From NCBI RefSeq assembly GCF_006715635.1, contig NZ_VFNP01000001.1, positions 186,001 through 250,000 on the forward strand: a stretch of DNA of 64,000 nt, in the 5' to 3' direction. A program made the translations under genes and the position numbers. This document shows positions 53,282 through 62,147 of this stretch, piece by piece. Source of the DNA: Streptomyces sp. SLBN-118. GTDB taxonomy: Bacteria; Actinomycetota; Actinomycetes; Streptomycetales; Streptomycetaceae. The notes under the pieces are model-generated. The model had not been told where the DNA came from. It did not search any database and saw only the letters and a program-made list of their open reading frames with translations. Within the stretch, counting starts at the first letter, position 1. The number at the start of each line of letters is the position of its first letter.

Positions 53282-53297
53282 GTCCCCACATGGGGAC
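53282..53297. promoter_or_regulatory. perfect palindrome GTCCCCACATGGGGAC
   Basis: GTCCCCA and TGGGGAC are separated by CA. It lies 216 bases before the flavodoxin gene in a gap (53067-53538) that otherwise holds no gene I can support. It resembles the mycobacterial DosR half-site GGGGAC but in inverted orientation; its relation to the other boxes is unclear. Confidence 0.45.
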
Positions 53298-53538
53298 GGC
53301 AGGCCCTGACGTCGGTCGGCAGGCAGGCAGCCGTGACGAGCCCGACGCCTGCGAACCCCGGCTACACATGGGGGGTTTGTGCTGCTTGCCATCACCGTCG
53401 CCGGTGCGGGCGCGGTGACTGCGATCGTCGTGCGCCGACGTGCCCATGCGGCAACTCGGGCATGATCTGGAAAGCCAGGCCCGCTGTTGTCCGTCACGGC
53501 CGCCCGGAAAGCTTCCTCGGCCAGCTGCTCCCCGGCAT

Positions 53539-53733
53539 CTAAAGCCCTTGGGAGAGCAGGAGTTCGTGCGCCAGCCGCGCTCCACGGGCTGCCTGCTCCG
53601 CCGTTTTCGTGTCTTGCGACGGGATCTCCTCGAAGCCCTCGGCGAGTGCCCGGACTGCCTGGGCCAAGACCTGCACCTGCGACTCCAAGAGACGTAGCCG
53701 TTCGTACACGTTCGGGGTGACGCTCTGTGTCAT
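53539..53733 (-). CDS. small coiled-coil-like hypothetical protein
   Basis: The 64-residue protein (MTQSVTPNVYERLRLLESQV, QVLAQAVRALAEGFEEIPSQ) has heptad-like leucines and ends LAHELLLSQGL. AGGAGG lies 8 bases before ATG 53733. It follows the APH/AAA gene by 109 bases on the same strand. No family recognised. Confidence 0.7.
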   Translation of the reverse strand: MTQSVTPNVYERLRLLESQVQVLAQAVRALAEGFEEIPSQDTKTAEQAARGARLAHELLLSQGL

Positions 53734-53842
53734 CGAGGGCCTCCTAACGACGGATAGCGCCGGCCGCCCAGCCCAGCTGGGTCTTCCCAGGCAGCCGTTT
53801 CTTTCGGCGATGAGGCCGCCAGCCGCATCGTCGCGACTCTCC

Positions 53843-55396
53843 TCAGTCCGGCTCCATGTAGGGGCGGCGGAAGACTGGGGCCTGGCCAGTGCCGTAAGGG
53901 CGTACGGCCGCCATTGCCTGAACGACCGCGGCCTCCAAAGGACCGCTGGTGTCGACCGTGACCGCCTTCGTCCATGATGACTCCTTGCTCGCCATGGCGG
54001 TGGCCACCTCCAGCCCTGCGTCGGAGGCACCGGGGGCGCGAGTACTCAAGCGGGCCGCCGACACCTCGCCCGGAACCTGGCAGTGCAGGGCCACCAGGTC
54101 GGCGCTGACGCGTTCGGCCATGCGCAGGGCAGCTTCGCGCTGTTCAGCATCGGACCAGGTGGCGTCCAGGACAACGGACTCGCCCGAGGACAACAGGGCG
54201 GACGCACGGTCGAGCAGGGCCGCGTAGGTCTTGGCGGTCCACTCGGGTGAGTACAGGCCCTCGCCGTAGCCGGTCGCCGCGGACTGTTCCGCCGGGATGC
54301 CCGCCAGCTCCTTGCGGAGACGATCGCTGCTGAGCAGCGTGACGCCGAGGCGATCGGCCAGCGCGCCGGAGAGCGTGGACTTCCCGCTGCCCGGAAGCCC
54401 GCCGACGAGCGTCAGGCCGACAGCGGACGTCCGCAGGTGACGCAGCGCCGTCGAGATCAGTCGCCGGGACGCGGCCTCAGCGCCGGGCGCGCCCTGATGG
54501 CCCTGGATCAGGGAGACCTTGGCACGGACGAACGCGCGGTAGGCGACATAGTGGTGCCGCAGGGACGGAGGTGCCGGGTCTCCGGAGTACTCGCTGTACT
54601 GGGCGAGGAAGAACCCCGCGGCCTGCGGGGCCCCCAGCTGTTCCAGGTCCATGGCGAGGAAGGCGGCGTCGTCGAGGCCGTCGACGTAGCGCAGGTGGTC
54701 GTCGAACTCGAGGCAGTCGAGGAGGCGGGGGCCGTCGTCGAGGCAGAAGATGTCCTCTGCGAGCAGGTCGCCGTGGCCGTCGACGATCCGCCCCTGCGCG
54801 ATGCGCGTGTCGAACAGTTGCTTGCGCCCCGCGAGGTAGCGGCGCACCAGCCGCTCGACCTCTTCCACCGCGTCGGACGTGTGTGCGTCGTCGGCCGGGG
54901 CGTGGACCTGCGCAAAGCTCGCTTCCCAGCGCGACGACAGCGCGTCCCGGGTCCCCTGCTGGTCCACGTCCCGGCTGCGGGTCGCATCCGCGTGATGGGT
55001 GGCGAGCTGCCGGGCGACGGTCCGCAGGACATCGTCCACGACGACGCCTTCACTCACCAGCCGGGAGAGGCGGCGCTCCGCCGGCATGCGGCGCATCACG
55101 ACGAGGAGTTCCGGGGTGTCCGCGCCCGGGCTGCGAAACTCTCCCAGGCCCAGGTAGACGTCGGGGGCGAAGCGACGGTTGAGAGCCAGTTCCCGCTCGC
55201 ACGCCGCACGCCGAGCCGCCACGGTGGTGTAGTCCAAGAATTCCAGGTCCACCGGTTTCTTGAGCTTGTAGGCGCGGTCGCCGACGAAGAAGACGACCGC
55301 CGTATGGGTCTCGCACACCTCTGCTCGCGGGAGCGGCGGTACATCGATGCCGGTGGCTGCCCGGAGCACGGATGCGTCGGTTCGGAGCGTGGACAT
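53843..55396 (-). CDS. APH-like/AAA-kinase fusion (Rv2004c-like)
   Basis: The 517-residue protein has an N-terminal aminoglycoside-phosphotransferase-like domain (VVFFVGDRAYKLKKPVDLEF, then IVDGHGDLLAEDIFCL with the catalytic HGDL) and a C-terminal P-loop kinase domain (LTLVGGLPGSGKSTLSGALA, LLSSDRLRKELAG, VLDATWSDAEQREAAL). The same fusion occurs in the DosR-regulated mycobacterial Rv2004c, of unknown substrate. ATG 55396 was chosen; 59 bases separate it from the CBS-BON gene upstream in the same operon. Confidence 0.9.
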   Translation of the reverse strand: MSTLRTDASVLRAATGIDVPPLPRAEVCETHTAVVFFVGDRAYKLKKPVDLEFLDYTTVAARRAACERELALNRRFAPDVYLGLGEFRSPGADTPELLVVMRRMPAERRLSRLVSEGVVVDDVLRTVARQLATHHADATRSRDVDQQGTRDALSSRWEASFAQVHAPADDAHTSDAVEEVERLVRRYLAGRKQLFDTRIAQGRIVDGHGDLLAEDIFCLDDGPRLLDCLEFDDHLRYVDGLDDAAFLAMDLEQLGAPQAAGFFLAQYSEYSGDPAPPSLRHHYVAYRAFVRAKVSLIQGHQGAPGAEAASRRLISTALRHLRTSAVGLTLVGGLPGSGKSTLSGALADRLGVTLLSSDRLRKELAGIPAEQSAATGYGEGLYSPEWTAKTYAALLDRASALLSSGESVVLDATWSDAEQREAALRMAERVSADLVALHCQVPGEVSAARLSTRAPGASDAGLEVATAMASKESSWTKAVTVDTSGPLEAAVVQAMAAVRPYGTGQAPVFRRPYMEPD

Positions 55397-55455
55397 CGTG
55401 CGCCTCCCTGTGGTGGGTCGGCTCAGTCACGGCGTGCGGCGCGACGTTCGTTGGC

Positions 55456-56130
55456 CTATGTGCCGCTGGTGGAACTCGCGGTGTCGTCGGTCCGGTACGT
55501 GATGTGTTCCGAGACCGAAACCACGCCGTCCACGCTCCGGCACAGCCGCACAATGATCGGGATCAGGCTCTTGACGTCGACGGACCCACCAAGCGTGACC
55601 TGTCCTTCGTCCACCGCAACGGTCACCTGCCATGGGGCGAGACGCATCGTCGACTGCAGAACATCCCGGTTGATCTCGTCGCGGATGGCGTCGTCGCGGC
55701 GCAGGAAGATGCGCAGCAAGTCGCTGCGGCTGAGGATGCCCTGCAGCCTGTCCGCCGCGTCCACCACGGGCAGACGCTTGACGTTCTGTACCGCCATCAG
55801 CCGAGCCGCCTCGACAACGGTCCACTCCGGACGCGCGCAAACGGCCGGAGCCGACATCAGCTCTTCGGCGCGGGCTCCCTCGGCCTTGGCTCGCTCCCAC
55901 GCTTCCAGATGCGGCACCGGCACCCGACCCGACGGGTCGGACTGGCCGGACGACTTGCGCAGCAGGTCGGCCTCGGACACCACACCCATCGGGCGGTCCA
56001 GTTCGTCCACGACGGGTACGGCGGTGACATCGTTCTCGGCAAGCAGCCTGACGATCTCCTTGAACGGCGCGTCGCGCCGAACCCGGACGACCTTCCGGGT
56101 CATGAGCTCTCCGACTGTTCGGTGGTGCAT
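55456..56130 (-). CDS. CBS pair plus BON-domain protein (second copy)
   Basis: The 224-residue protein has CBS 1 (FKEIVRLLAENDVTAVPVVD, GVVSEADLLRK), CBS 2 (AARLMAVQNVKRLPVVDAAD, GILSRSDLLRIFL) and a BON domain (VAVDEGQVTLGGSVDVKSLI, SVDGVVSVSEHI). GGGAGGG precedes ATG 56130. The promoter gap shared with 56345 contains a large opposed-box repeat. Followed by the APH/AAA gene. Confidence 0.92.
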   Translation of the reverse strand: MHHRTVGELMTRKVVRVRRDAPFKEIVRLLAENDVTAVPVVDELDRPMGVVSEADLLRKSSGQSDPSGRVPVPHLEAWERAKAEGARAEELMSAPAVCARPEWTVVEAARLMAVQNVKRLPVVDAADRLQGILSRSDLLRIFLRRDDAIRDEINRDVLQSTMRLAPWQVTVAVDEGQVTLGGSVDVKSLIPIIVRLCRSVDGVVSVSEHITYRTDDTASSTSGT

Positions 56131-56226
56131 TCCGCCCTCCCTTCGGCGTCGTGACAACCGGTCACGGTCACGGATCAAGCCTGTCAGGGAGGGGGCGTCA
56201 TCGGATGAGCCGTCCGGTCCCTATTT

Positions 56227-56262
56227 GGGGCCCTTCGGGCCGAGACCGGCCCGAAGGGCCCC
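56227..56262. promoter_or_regulatory. opposed DevR-like boxes in a 15-bp perfect inverted repeat
   Basis: GGGGCCCTTCGGGCC (56227-56241) and GGCCCGAAGGGCCCC (56248-56262) are perfect inverted copies separated by GAGACC. Each copy resembles the 16-bp box. It lies in the middle of the divergent promoter between the CBS-BON gene (56130) and the fusion gene (56345). A terminator is unlikely, because genes start on both sides. Confidence 0.65.
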
Positions 56263-56344
56263 CTGGAGTCGGGCTTCTCGACCCATGCGCCAGGACACCG
56301 CGCGTGGCACGTTGGGGGTACAGCGACGCTTCGCGGGAGCGGTG

Positions 56345-57214
56345 ATGATCATGCGAGCTCACCTGGGCGATCAACTCGTCGTCGAAGGACCGAACACCGG
56401 CGCCGCCAGGCGGGACGGTGAAATCGTGGGGCTCCACCACGCGGACGGAACGCCCCCGTACGACGTGCGCTGGTCGGACACGGACGAAGTGACGCTCGTG
56501 TTCCCCGGGCCGGACGCGCACATCCATCACATCGAGCACGGGCCGGGCGAAACACCGTCCCAGGAAGGACACGGCCCCAGCGACATCGGCCGCCGCATCG
56601 CACTCGAACGCGCGCGGCTAGGGCTTACCCGGACAGAAACAGCGCGGCGCGCCAAAATGGCGCCGCAGTACCTGGCGTACCTCGAAGAGCGCTCGGCAGA
56701 CCCCAGCCTGGCGAGCCTGATCAGGCTCGCCGACGCGCTGGGGACCACTGCAGCCGCTCTGCGCGGCGGCGGCATCGATCTACCGCCCGGCCGGGGTCAG
56801 GCGCTCCTGCACCCCCGGCTGCGAGACCTGGAAGGCGATGAATGCCGCGCCCTGCTTTCCACGCACGGCGTGGGCCGCGTCGCCTTTTCGACGCCCGACG
56901 GCCCGGCGGTCATCCCTGTGAACTACGAGGTCGTCGATGACGCGATCGTCTTCCGAACCGCGCCTGGATCCGCCCCGGCGGCGGCCATGGGAACAGACGT
57001 GGCATTCGAGGTCGACCACGTGGACGAGGCGATGAGCCAGGGCTGGAGCGTGCTCGCAGTCGGCCCTGCGCGGGCTGTCAAGGAGCCCGACGCGGTGCGA
57101 CGGCTGGCCGATCTCGCGCACACCGAGCCGTGGGCAGGGGGCAAGCGCGAGTTGTGGATCTCGATCGAGCCCAAGCGCCTCACGGGACGGGCTATCAGTC
57201 CGTCGGATCAGTGA
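56345..57214 (+). CDS. DUF1918 / XRE-HTH / split-barrel fusion protein
   Basis: The 289-residue protein joins three modules: DUF1918 (residues 3-60: MRAHLGDQLVVEGPNTGAAR, DGTPPYDVRWSDTDEVTLVF), an XRE-type HTH (about 78-135: IGRRIALERARLGLTRTETA, MAPQYLAYLEERSADPSLAS) and a flavin/F420 split barrel (about 150-285: LLSTHGVGRVAFSTPDGPAV, VAFEVDHVDEAMSQGWSVLA). ATG 56345 lies near GGGAG; ATG 56351 is possible. A DNA-binding sensor whose split barrel detects flavin, F420 or redox state is an inference. It precedes the formate dehydrogenase genes without a terminator, so it may regulate them. Confidence 0.87.
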   Translation: MIMRAHLGDQLVVEGPNTGAARRDGEIVGLHHADGTPPYDVRWSDTDEVTLVFPGPDAHIHHIEHGPGETPSQEGHGPSDIGRRIALERARLGLTRTETARRAKMAPQYLAYLEERSADPSLASLIRLADALGTTAAALRGGGIDLPPGRGQALLHPRLRDLEGDECRALLSTHGVGRVAFSTPDGPAVIPVNYEVVDDAIVFRTAPGSAPAAAMGTDVAFEVDHVDEAMSQGWSVLAVGPARAVKEPDAVRRLADLAHTEPWAGGKRELWISIEPKRLTGRAISPSDQ

Positions 57215-57307
57215 GTGTCCTCGGCGCTACGCCGGGGCAGCGAGGAGACGACTCGGGCGACGGCTGCCCCGGATGCGGCCCCCCGCGAAGGACTCCACGA
57301 TGAAGGC

Positions 57308-58993
57308 ATGGTGCCCGTCTGTCCCGCCGACCGTTTCGACGCCTTCAGGGCCCTCGCCGAACGGCGTGGGAAACCTGCAGACCGGTTGATGACGTCGCTG
57401 GCAGCAGCCCGGACGGGCACCGCGGCCCGCCCCGAGACCTGGGCGCCGGCTGTTGCCACCGATGTTGGCCTGCCCGCCGCTGCCGTGCTCGGACCGGCCA
57501 GTTACTACGCGGACTTCGCCGCCCCGCACGGGAGCCGTCACATCCGGGTCTGCGCCGCGACGGCGTGCTTCGCCGCGCAGGCCGGCCTTCATCTCACCGC
57601 AGTCGAGCGCGAGCTGGGCGTCACCGCGGGCACGGCCTCATCCGACGGAGGGACGTCGGTACAGGCCGTGCGCTGTCTCGGGTACTGCTACGCGGGGCCC
57701 GCCGCGCTCGACGGGGATGTGCCCTGTACGGGCCCTACCCTGGCCGGTCAACTCGCGGGCCGGGAGCCACCGCGGGCACCCGGGATCCCGGTGGCCGACG
57801 ACACCGACGACCCGGTTCTGCTGGGCGGTGTGGTGTCCGGGGAGCGCCCGTGGCAGGTATGGCCCCGGGCGGTGACGGAACTTACTCCTGACGAGGTCCA
57901 CCAGCAGGTGGCCGCATCCGGGTTGCGGGGGCGCGGCGGCGCGGGGTTCCGGGTGGCCGCGAAATGGGCAGCAGCGGGCCGCCGTCCTGGCACCGTGGTC
58001 GTGGCCAACGGGGATGAGGGCGATCCCGGCTCCTACGCCGACCGGCTGCTGATGGAGGCCGACCCGGGGCGGGTGCTGGAAGGGCTGGCCCTGGCCTGCT
58101 TCGCCTGCGGAGCGTCCCAGGGCGTTGTGCTGGTGCGCTCCGAGTATCCGATGGCTCTGGCCCGGATGCGCGAGGCTGTCGGGCAGGCGTACGCGGACGG
58201 TCGCCTCGGCCCGTCGCTGTACGGAACCACCAGCGCTCTGGACATCCAGGTCGTCGAAGGCGCCGGCTCATACGTTGCCGGTGAGGAGACCGCGCTGATC
58301 GCGGGTCTTGAGGGCGGCAGGGGATGTGCCCGGCCGCGCCCGCCGTATCCGACCGAGCGCGGGCTGTGGGGAGCGCCGACCGTGGTCAACAACGTCGAGA
58401 CCCTTGCGGCTGTCCCATGGATCGTCCAGCGCGGCGGCGCGGCATATGCCCGGCGCGGGACGGCGTCCGAGACCGGGACGAAGCTGGTCTGCCTGTCCGA
58501 ACGGTTCGCGCGACCGGGTGCGTACGAGGTCGAACTCGGCACTCCGGTGCGGCGCATCGTCACCGAGCTGGGCGGCGGCCTGAAGGACGGCGCCGAGCTG
58601 GTGGCTCTCCAGGTCGGCGGCCCGCTGGGCGGCTTCCTGGCCGCCGACGCGCTGGACGTGCCCTTGACGGAGGCCGACCTCACAGCCCGGGGCGCCGCTC
58701 TGGGCCACGCCGGGCTGGTCGCCTTCGACCGGAGCGTGGCACCGCAGGATGTGCTGGGGCACATCTGGGAGTTCGCCGCCGCCGAGAGCTGCGGCGCCTG
58801 TTCGCCCTGCCGCGTGGGCTCACGGCGCGGTCTGGAAATGGCCTCTGCGGGCAGACCTCCCGGAGAGGAGTACGGACGGCTGTCGCGTGTGCTGGCCGAG
58901 ACGAGCCTGTGCGCCTTCGGCCGCCGGATCCCGCCTGCGGTGCGCAGCCTCGCCCGCGCGTACGGCGACCGGCTGGCGGGGTGGGACCAGTGA
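57308..58993 (+). CDS. NAD-linked formate dehydrogenase diaphorase subunit (NuoE-NuoF fusion)
   Basis: The roughly 561-residue protein fuses a thioredoxin-like [2Fe-2S] domain (Cys pairs in CAATACFAAQ and CLGYCYAGP) to a NuoF-like domain: FMN site GLRGRGGAGFRVAAKWAAAG, NAD/FMN loop NGDEGDPGSYADRLL and a [4Fe-4S] site ESCGACSPCRVGSRRGLE..SLCAFG. It transfers electrons from formate oxidation to NAD+. The frame is open back to GTG 57215, directly after the previous stop. I chose ATG 57308, but the start is uncertain. It overlaps the catalytic gene by GTGA. Confidence 0.9.
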   Translation: MVPVCPADRFDAFRALAERRGKPADRLMTSLAAARTGTAARPETWAPAVATDVGLPAAAVLGPASYYADFAAPHGSRHIRVCAATACFAAQAGLHLTAVERELGVTAGTASSDGGTSVQAVRCLGYCYAGPAALDGDVPCTGPTLAGQLAGREPPRAPGIPVADDTDDPVLLGGVVSGERPWQVWPRAVTELTPDEVHQQVAASGLRGRGGAGFRVAAKWAAAGRRPGTVVVANGDEGDPGSYADRLLMEADPGRVLEGLALACFACGASQGVVLVRSEYPMALARMREAVGQAYADGRLGPSLYGTTSALDIQVVEGAGSYVAGEETALIAGLEGGRGCARPRPPYPTERGLWGAPTVVNNVETLAAVPWIVQRGGAAYARRGTASETGTKLVCLSERFARPGAYEVELGTPVRRIVTELGGGLKDGAELVALQVGGPLGGFLAADALDVPLTEADLTARGAALGHAGLVAFDRSVAPQDVLGHIWEFAAAESCGACSPCRVGSRRGLEMASAGRPPGEEYGRLSRVLAETSLCAFGRRIPPAVRSLARAYGDRLAGWDQ

Positions 58994-61674
58994 CCGGGAT
59001 CGACATCGACGGCACGAGCGTCGAGGTGCCGGAAGGAGCCTCGCTGCTCTCGGCCGTACGCGCGGTGGGCATCGAGTTGCCCTCGCTCTGCCACGACGAC
59101 CGGCTCAGCCCCGCAGGATCGTGCCGTACCTGCCTGGTACGGGCCGACGGGCGCATCGTTGCGGCCTGTGTCACCCCGGCCGTCGCAGGGGCGTGCGTCG
59201 AAACCGGTACCGACGATCTGCAGCTGCTGCGCCGGGACGCGGTGGAGCTCATCGCCTCCGCCCTGCCGCCGAGGGCCCTGGCCGCCGACAGCGGCAGCGA
59301 GTTGGCGCAGGCCTGCCGGTCGCTGGGGATCGGCCCCTGCGCGGCACAGGGCAACGGAGGACGGGGCGGCGACGAGTCCCATCCGTACGTTCACCTCGAC
59401 CGTGACCTGTGTATTGCCTGCGGCCGGTGCGTCCGCATGTGCTCCGAGGTACAAGGCACCTTCGCCCTCACGCTCACCGGCCGGGGTGCCGACACCGTCG
59501 TGGCCCCCGGTACCGGCGGACCGTGGGCCGAGTCGGACTGCGTGGCCTGCGGCGGTTGCGTCGACACCTGCCCCACCGGTGCGATCACCGAGCCGGGTCC
59601 CGGCCGCGGGCTCACCTCGGGGAACCGGCCGGCGGCAGGACTCACACGCACCACCTGCGGATACTGCGGTGTCGGCTGCTCCCTCGAGGTCACCACCCGG
59701 AACGGCGAGGTCAGTGCGGTTCTGCCCAGTCGGGACGGTCCGGTCAACCAGGGGCACGCGTGCGTCAAGGGCCGCTTCGCCCACGGATATCTCACCTCGC
59801 CCGAACGCCTCACCCGGCCCCTTCTGCGACAACGCGACGGCCGAATGGAGCCCGTCGGCTGGGACGAGGCGCTGGACCATATCGCCCGCGGACTGCGCGC
59901 AGCTGTTGACGCGGGCGGCCCCGACGCCGTTGCGGCGATCTCCTCCGCGCGGGCGACCAACGAGGAGAACTACCTGATCCAGAAGTTCATGCGGGTCGCG
60001 ATCGGCAGCAACAACATCGACAACTGCTCCCGGCTCTGCCACTCCCCGTCCGCCGCCGGCCTGGCCGCCTCCTTCGGACTGCCCGGCGGCACGGACAGCT
60101 TCGACAACGTCGAGCGGGCCGACTGCCTGCTGGTGGTCGGAGCCAACCCTGTCGAAGCCCACCCGGTGGTCGGGGCGCGACTGCTCCAACGCGTGCTGCA
60201 CGGCGCCCGGTTGGTCGTCGCCGACCCGCGGGCCGTCGGCCTCGCCCTGCACGCGGACGTGCACCTGCGGCCGCGCCCCGGCACCAATGTCGCCCTGTTC
60301 CACGGCCTCGCCCACGTGCTGCTCACCGAAGGACTGACCGACGGGAACTTCCTGCGCGAGCGGGCCACCGGCCTGCCGGAACTCGCCGAGCTGCTCGCCG
60401 ACTACCCACCCGACCGGGTGGCGGACATCACCGGCGTGCCCGCCACGGACCTGATCGCCGCCGCCCGCCTGTACGGCCGCGCCGAGCATCCCGCGATCGT
60501 CTACGGCTTGGGCGTCACCGAACACCTCCACGGCACCGACGGGGTCCGCGCGCTGTCCAACCTGGCGATCCTGCGGGGTGCCGTCGGCACGGATCTCGGC
60601 TATGGGGTCAATCCGCTGCGTGGCCAGAACAACGTCCAAGGCGCTTCTGACATGGGCGCATTGCCCGATGTCCTGCCCGGGTACCGGAAGGTGACCGACC
60701 CGGCTGCCCGCTCACGGGCCGAGGAACTGTGGGGCGCGCCCGTTCCGCAGCAGCCCGGGATGCGTATCCCCGAGATGTTCGCGGCCGCGCGGGGCGGGGA
60801 ACTGCGAGCGCTGTGGATCGTCGGGGAGGACGTGTGCGCCACCGACCCCGACACGCAGCGGGTGACTCAGGCCCTGGCGACCTGTCCGCTCGTCGTCTGC
60901 AATGAGCTGTTCCTGTCCGAGACGGCCCGCCACGCGGACGTCGTGCTGCCGGTCGCGTCCTGGCTGGAAAAGGACGGCACCTTCGTCAACTTCGACCGCC
61001 GCTTCCAGCGGGTGCGCGCCGCCGTTTCCCCTCCGGGAGAAGCCCGTACGGACTTCGCGGCCGTGCACGCCCTCGCCTCGGCCCTGGGCGTCGACCTCGG
61101 CTGCCCCACTCCGGCCGCAGCCCTCGCCGAGTGCGCACGGCTCACTCCCCTCTTCGCCGGGCTGTCCCACGACCGGCTGGACCGCGAGAACGCCGTCCCG
61201 TGGCCCTGCCCCGGCCCCGACCGCCCCGGAGAAGCCACGTTGTACCGACGCCGGTTCGCCACCGCGGACGGCCGGGCTCATCTGGCCGCCGCCCCCTATC
61301 TCCCGCCGGGTGAGCAGCCCGACGAGGCGTATCCACTGGTCCTGGTCACCGGGCGGCGCTGGGCGCACTACAACTCCGGCAGCATGACGCGGCGCGGCGG
61401 CAACCTCGGGCTCGATCCGGCCGACCATCTGGACCTCCATCCCGACGACGCCGCCCGGTACGGAGTGCGTGACGGCCAGCAGGTCACGGTGGAGAGCCGG
61501 CACGGGAGGGCCCGGCTGGTCGCCCGGATCGGTAGGGAGACCGCCCCCGGCCAGGTCTTCTGCTCCTTCCACTTCCCCGCGAGTGGAGTGAACAGGCTCA
61601 CCTCCGACCACGCGGACACCGTCACGTCCTGCCCCGAGTACAAGGTCACCGCAGTGCGCGTGGCCGCCCCGTGA
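58990..61674 (+). CDS. NAD-linked formate dehydrogenase catalytic (molybdenum) subunit
   Basis: The 894-residue enzyme oxidises formate to CO2. Domains in order: [2Fe-2S] plant-type ferredoxin (LPSLCHDDRLSPAGSCRTCL), two [4Fe-4S] sites (CIACGRCVRMCSEVQG and CVACGGCVDTCPTGA), a [4Fe-4S] near the molybdenum (CGYCGVGCSLEV..ACVKGRF) and the bis-MGD body. The active-site residue is Cys in NCSRLCHSPSAAG, not selenocysteine, and the following His is conserved. GTG 58990 overlaps the diaphorase stop. Together they form a soluble NADH-producing formate dehydrogenase. No fdhD or maturation gene is nearby. Confidence 0.93.
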   Translation: MTGIDIDGTSVEVPEGASLLSAVRAVGIELPSLCHDDRLSPAGSCRTCLVRADGRIVAACVTPAVAGACVETGTDDLQLLRRDAVELIASALPPRALAADSGSELAQACRSLGIGPCAAQGNGGRGGDESHPYVHLDRDLCIACGRCVRMCSEVQGTFALTLTGRGADTVVAPGTGGPWAESDCVACGGCVDTCPTGAITEPGPGRGLTSGNRPAAGLTRTTCGYCGVGCSLEVTTRNGEVSAVLPSRDGPVNQGHACVKGRFAHGYLTSPERLTRPLLRQRDGRMEPVGWDEALDHIARGLRAAVDAGGPDAVAAISSARATNEENYLIQKFMRVAIGSNNIDNCSRLCHSPSAAGLAASFGLPGGTDSFDNVERADCLLVVGANPVEAHPVVGARLLQRVLHGARLVVADPRAVGLALHADVHLRPRPGTNVALFHGLAHVLLTEGLTDGNFLRERATGLPELAELLADYPPDRVADITGVPATDLIAAARLYGRAEHPAIVYGLGVTEHLHGTDGVRALSNLAILRGAVGTDLGYGVNPLRGQNNVQGASDMGALPDVLPGYRKVTDPAARSRAEELWGAPVPQQPGMRIPEMFAAARGGELRALWIVGEDVCATDPDTQRVTQALATCPLVVCNELFLSETARHADVVLPVASWLEKDGTFVNFDRRFQRVRAAVSPPGEARTDFAAVHALASALGVDLGCPTPAAALAECARLTPLFAGLSHDRLDRENAVPWPCPGPDRPGEATLYRRRFATADGRAHLAAAPYLPPGEQPDEAYPLVLVTGRRWAHYNSGSMTRRGGNLGLDPADHLDLHPDDAARYGVRDGQQVTVESRHGRARLVARIGRETAPGQVFCSFHFPASGVNRLTSDHADTVTSCPEYKVTAVRVAAP

Positions 61675-61727
61675 CCACGCCCGGCCAAGGTCTTCGACGA
61701 TGGGTACCGAAAGGCGCTGCCGAGTGC

Positions 61728-62147
61728 TCAGTGGGCCGCGCACACGGCCTCGACGAAGTGGCCCACCTGTTCCTCCGGCAGACGACGTGCGAGGTCCGCC
61801 TCGCTGATCATTCCGACCAGGCGATGGTTGTCGATGACCGGAAGCCGCCGGATCCTGTGCTCCTCCATGACCTGGAGGACTCGGTCCGTGTCAGCCTCGG
61901 CGTCGATCGTGATCGGCTTGCCCTGCGCGAGGTGGCCTGCGGTCATGGTCTTCGGGTCCTTGCCCCTGGCGAGACACTTCACCACGATGTCCCGGTCGGT
62001 GATGATCCCGTGGAGTCGGTCGTCCGGCCCGCAGATCGGGAGGGCTCCGACGTCCAGCTCGCTCATCCGGCGCGCGGTGGCCTCCAGCGTTTCGCTCTCC
62101 TGCACGCAGGCGGTACCTGTGTGCATGATCTCCCGGGCAGTGGTCAT
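61728..62147 (-). CDS. tandem CBS-domain protein (second copy)
   Basis: The 139-residue CBS pair shows LEATARRMSELDVGALPICG, GIITDRDIVVKCLARGKD, RVLQVMEEHRIRRLPVIDNH and GMISEADLARRL. It closely resembles the protein at 8703, sharing the MTTAREIM opening. AAGGAGG precedes ATG 62147. It is convergent with the formate dehydrogenase gene. Confidence 0.92.
   Translation of the reverse strand: MTTAREIMHTGTACVQESETLEATARRMSELDVGALPICGPDDRLHGIITDRDIVVKCLARGKDPKTMTAGHLAQGKPITIDAEADTDRVLQVMEEHRIRRLPVIDNHRLVGMISEADLARRLPEEQVGHFVEAVCAAH

Noticed and set aside
60020..60070. Selenocysteine in the formate dehydrogenase
   Set aside because: The active-site codon is TGC (Cys) in NCSRLCHSPS; there is no in-frame TGA.
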